Part shown: piece by piece, positions 39,950 through 40,397 of the stretch
How the letters are laid out: each line of letters starts with the position of its first letter
Position numbering within the stretch: the stretch's first letter is position 1
Origin: an uncultured Bacteroidales bacterium
Lineage (GTDB): Bacteria > Bacteroidota > Bacteroidia > Bacteroidales > F082
Length of the DNA stretch: 40,397 nt
Assembly (NCBI GenBank): GCA_946408345.1
Contig: CAMJRR010000023.1
Coordinates: 1 to 40,397, forward strand
Direction: 5' to 3'
Position numbers and translations under genes: made by a program
Notes under the pieces: generated by a model
Databases searched by the model: none
Told to the model about the DNA's origin: nothing
The model's input: only the letters and a program-made list of their open reading frames with translations

Positions 39950-40397
39950 ATGAAAAGACAACTCCTTGTTATACTGACACTTTTGTTCAGTTTCTCTTAT
40001 TCCTATGCTGCTATCACTGTGAAAGGTCGTGTTGTTGACAATTCCACAGGCCATCCCATGGAATATGCCACTGTGCGCGCCTGCACTTTGCCAGATAAGA
40101 CCTTTGTGTCGGGCTGTGTCACTGACCCAACAGGACACTTCACAATGGAACTCGATAAAGGTCGCTATGAGCTCGAGTTTCAGTATATGGGCTTCGTCAC
40201 GGCATACAAGAACATCAACCTTGACGGCACAAAAAGTACGGTCGACGTGGGCAAGATCAGTCTCTCGCCCGACAGCCGCATGCTGAACGAAGTAAACGTT
40301 GTGGCCGAGAAGAGTACCTACGAGATGACCCTTGATAAGCACGTGTTCAACGTGGGTAAGGACGTGGCCAACACTGCCGGCAACGCCATCGAGGTGC
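39950..40397 (+). CDS. Outer-membrane receptor-like protein, N-terminal part
   Basis: The gene runs off the window after 149 codons. Signal peptide MKRQLLVILTLLFSFSYSYA is followed by a CarboxypepD_reg-like domain (about 22-105: VKGRVVDNSTGHPMEYATV ... GRYELEFQYMGF). LNEVNVVAEKSTYEMTLDKHVFNVG follows, shown by its pattern: a TonB-box-like stretch and the KxVFNVGKD segment that begins the plug in OMP_b-brl_3-type receptors. This suggests an outer-membrane beta-barrel receptor of the TonB-dependent type without a SusD partner. The barrel and substrate cannot be judged. Confidence 0.87.
   Translation, partial: MKRQLLVILTLLFSFSYSYAAITVKGRVVDNSTGHPMEYATVRACTLPDKTFVSGCVTDPTGHFTMELDKGRYELEFQYMGFVTAYKNINLDGTKSTVDVGKISLSPDSRMLNEVNVVAEKSTYEMTLDKHVFNVGKDVANTAGNAIEV

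Noticed and set aside
1..40397. tRNA or rRNA genes
   Set aside because: No cloverleaf-like sequence with conserved T-loop and CCA or acceptor pairing, and no rRNA segment, was seen in any intergenic gap.

Overview
The window looks like a chromosomal segment of a Bacteroidales-type bacterium (phylum Bacteroidota). The support is: several type IX secretion (T9SS) cargo proteins with C-terminal sorting domains, a T9SS plug protein and a PorV/PorQ-family protein; TonB-dependent receptors with carboxypeptidase-regulatory-like N-terminal domains; many short LxxC-type lipoproteins; a fused DAHP synthase/chorismate mutase; PPi-dependent phosphofructokinase; and, in front of most genes, the Bacteroidota -7 promoter element TAnnTTTG. 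Species cannot be named from the sequence alone.

Layout. 1-632: 3' end of a pyrophosphate phosphofructokinase. 798-8919 (all minus): secreted C10 cysteine protease, a calycin-like lipoprotein and a DUF805 membrane protein, twin REP-like palindromes, the ABC-F factor EttA, an AraC regulator and a secreted GH29 alpha-L-fucosidase. 9020-12736: an AT-rich accessory islet with DarT toxin, DarG antitoxin, a HARE-HTH protein with a PD-(D/E)xK-like signature, and a zeta-toxin-like kinase overlapping a 66-residue protein. 12955-17562 (plus): lipoprotein, T9SS M1-type peptidase, lipoprotein, and a T9SS protein built from eight ~28-residue repeats. 17684-22332 (minus): asnS, rpoN and a sensor histidine kinase. 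22430-24086 (plus): a REP-associated Y1 transposase, its REP-like palindromes, and DAHP synthase/chorismate mutase. 24085-25127: a candidate small RNA and two small lipoproteins. 25371-34901 (plus): a codon-biased module of TonB-dependent receptor, 1525-residue T9SS-type surface protein and PorV-like protein. 35021-39820 (plus): greA, HIT protein, T9SS plug protein, priA. 39950-end: the start of another outer-membrane receptor.

How the parts fit. The T9SS theme runs through the window: at least three certain cargos (C10 protease, M1 peptidase, repeat protein), one giant variant cargo beside its own PorV-like protein, and the T9SS plug. This suggests a protein-degrading, surface-decorated lifestyle. 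The DarTG islet is the most defence-like part: DarT ADP-ribosylates DNA, DarG reverses it, and the adjacent HARE/PD-(D/E)xK protein is a plausible third component. The most unexpected signal is a candidate ~80-nt minus-strand RNA with its own promoter and terminator (24085-24178). Its 5' part is complementary at 22 of 24 positions (one of them G.U) to the 5' leader of the TonB-dependent receptor gene 1.2 kb away. A second unexplained element is a His-rich 10-codon leader-like ORF with a terminator at 7332-7501 and no gene downstream on its strand.
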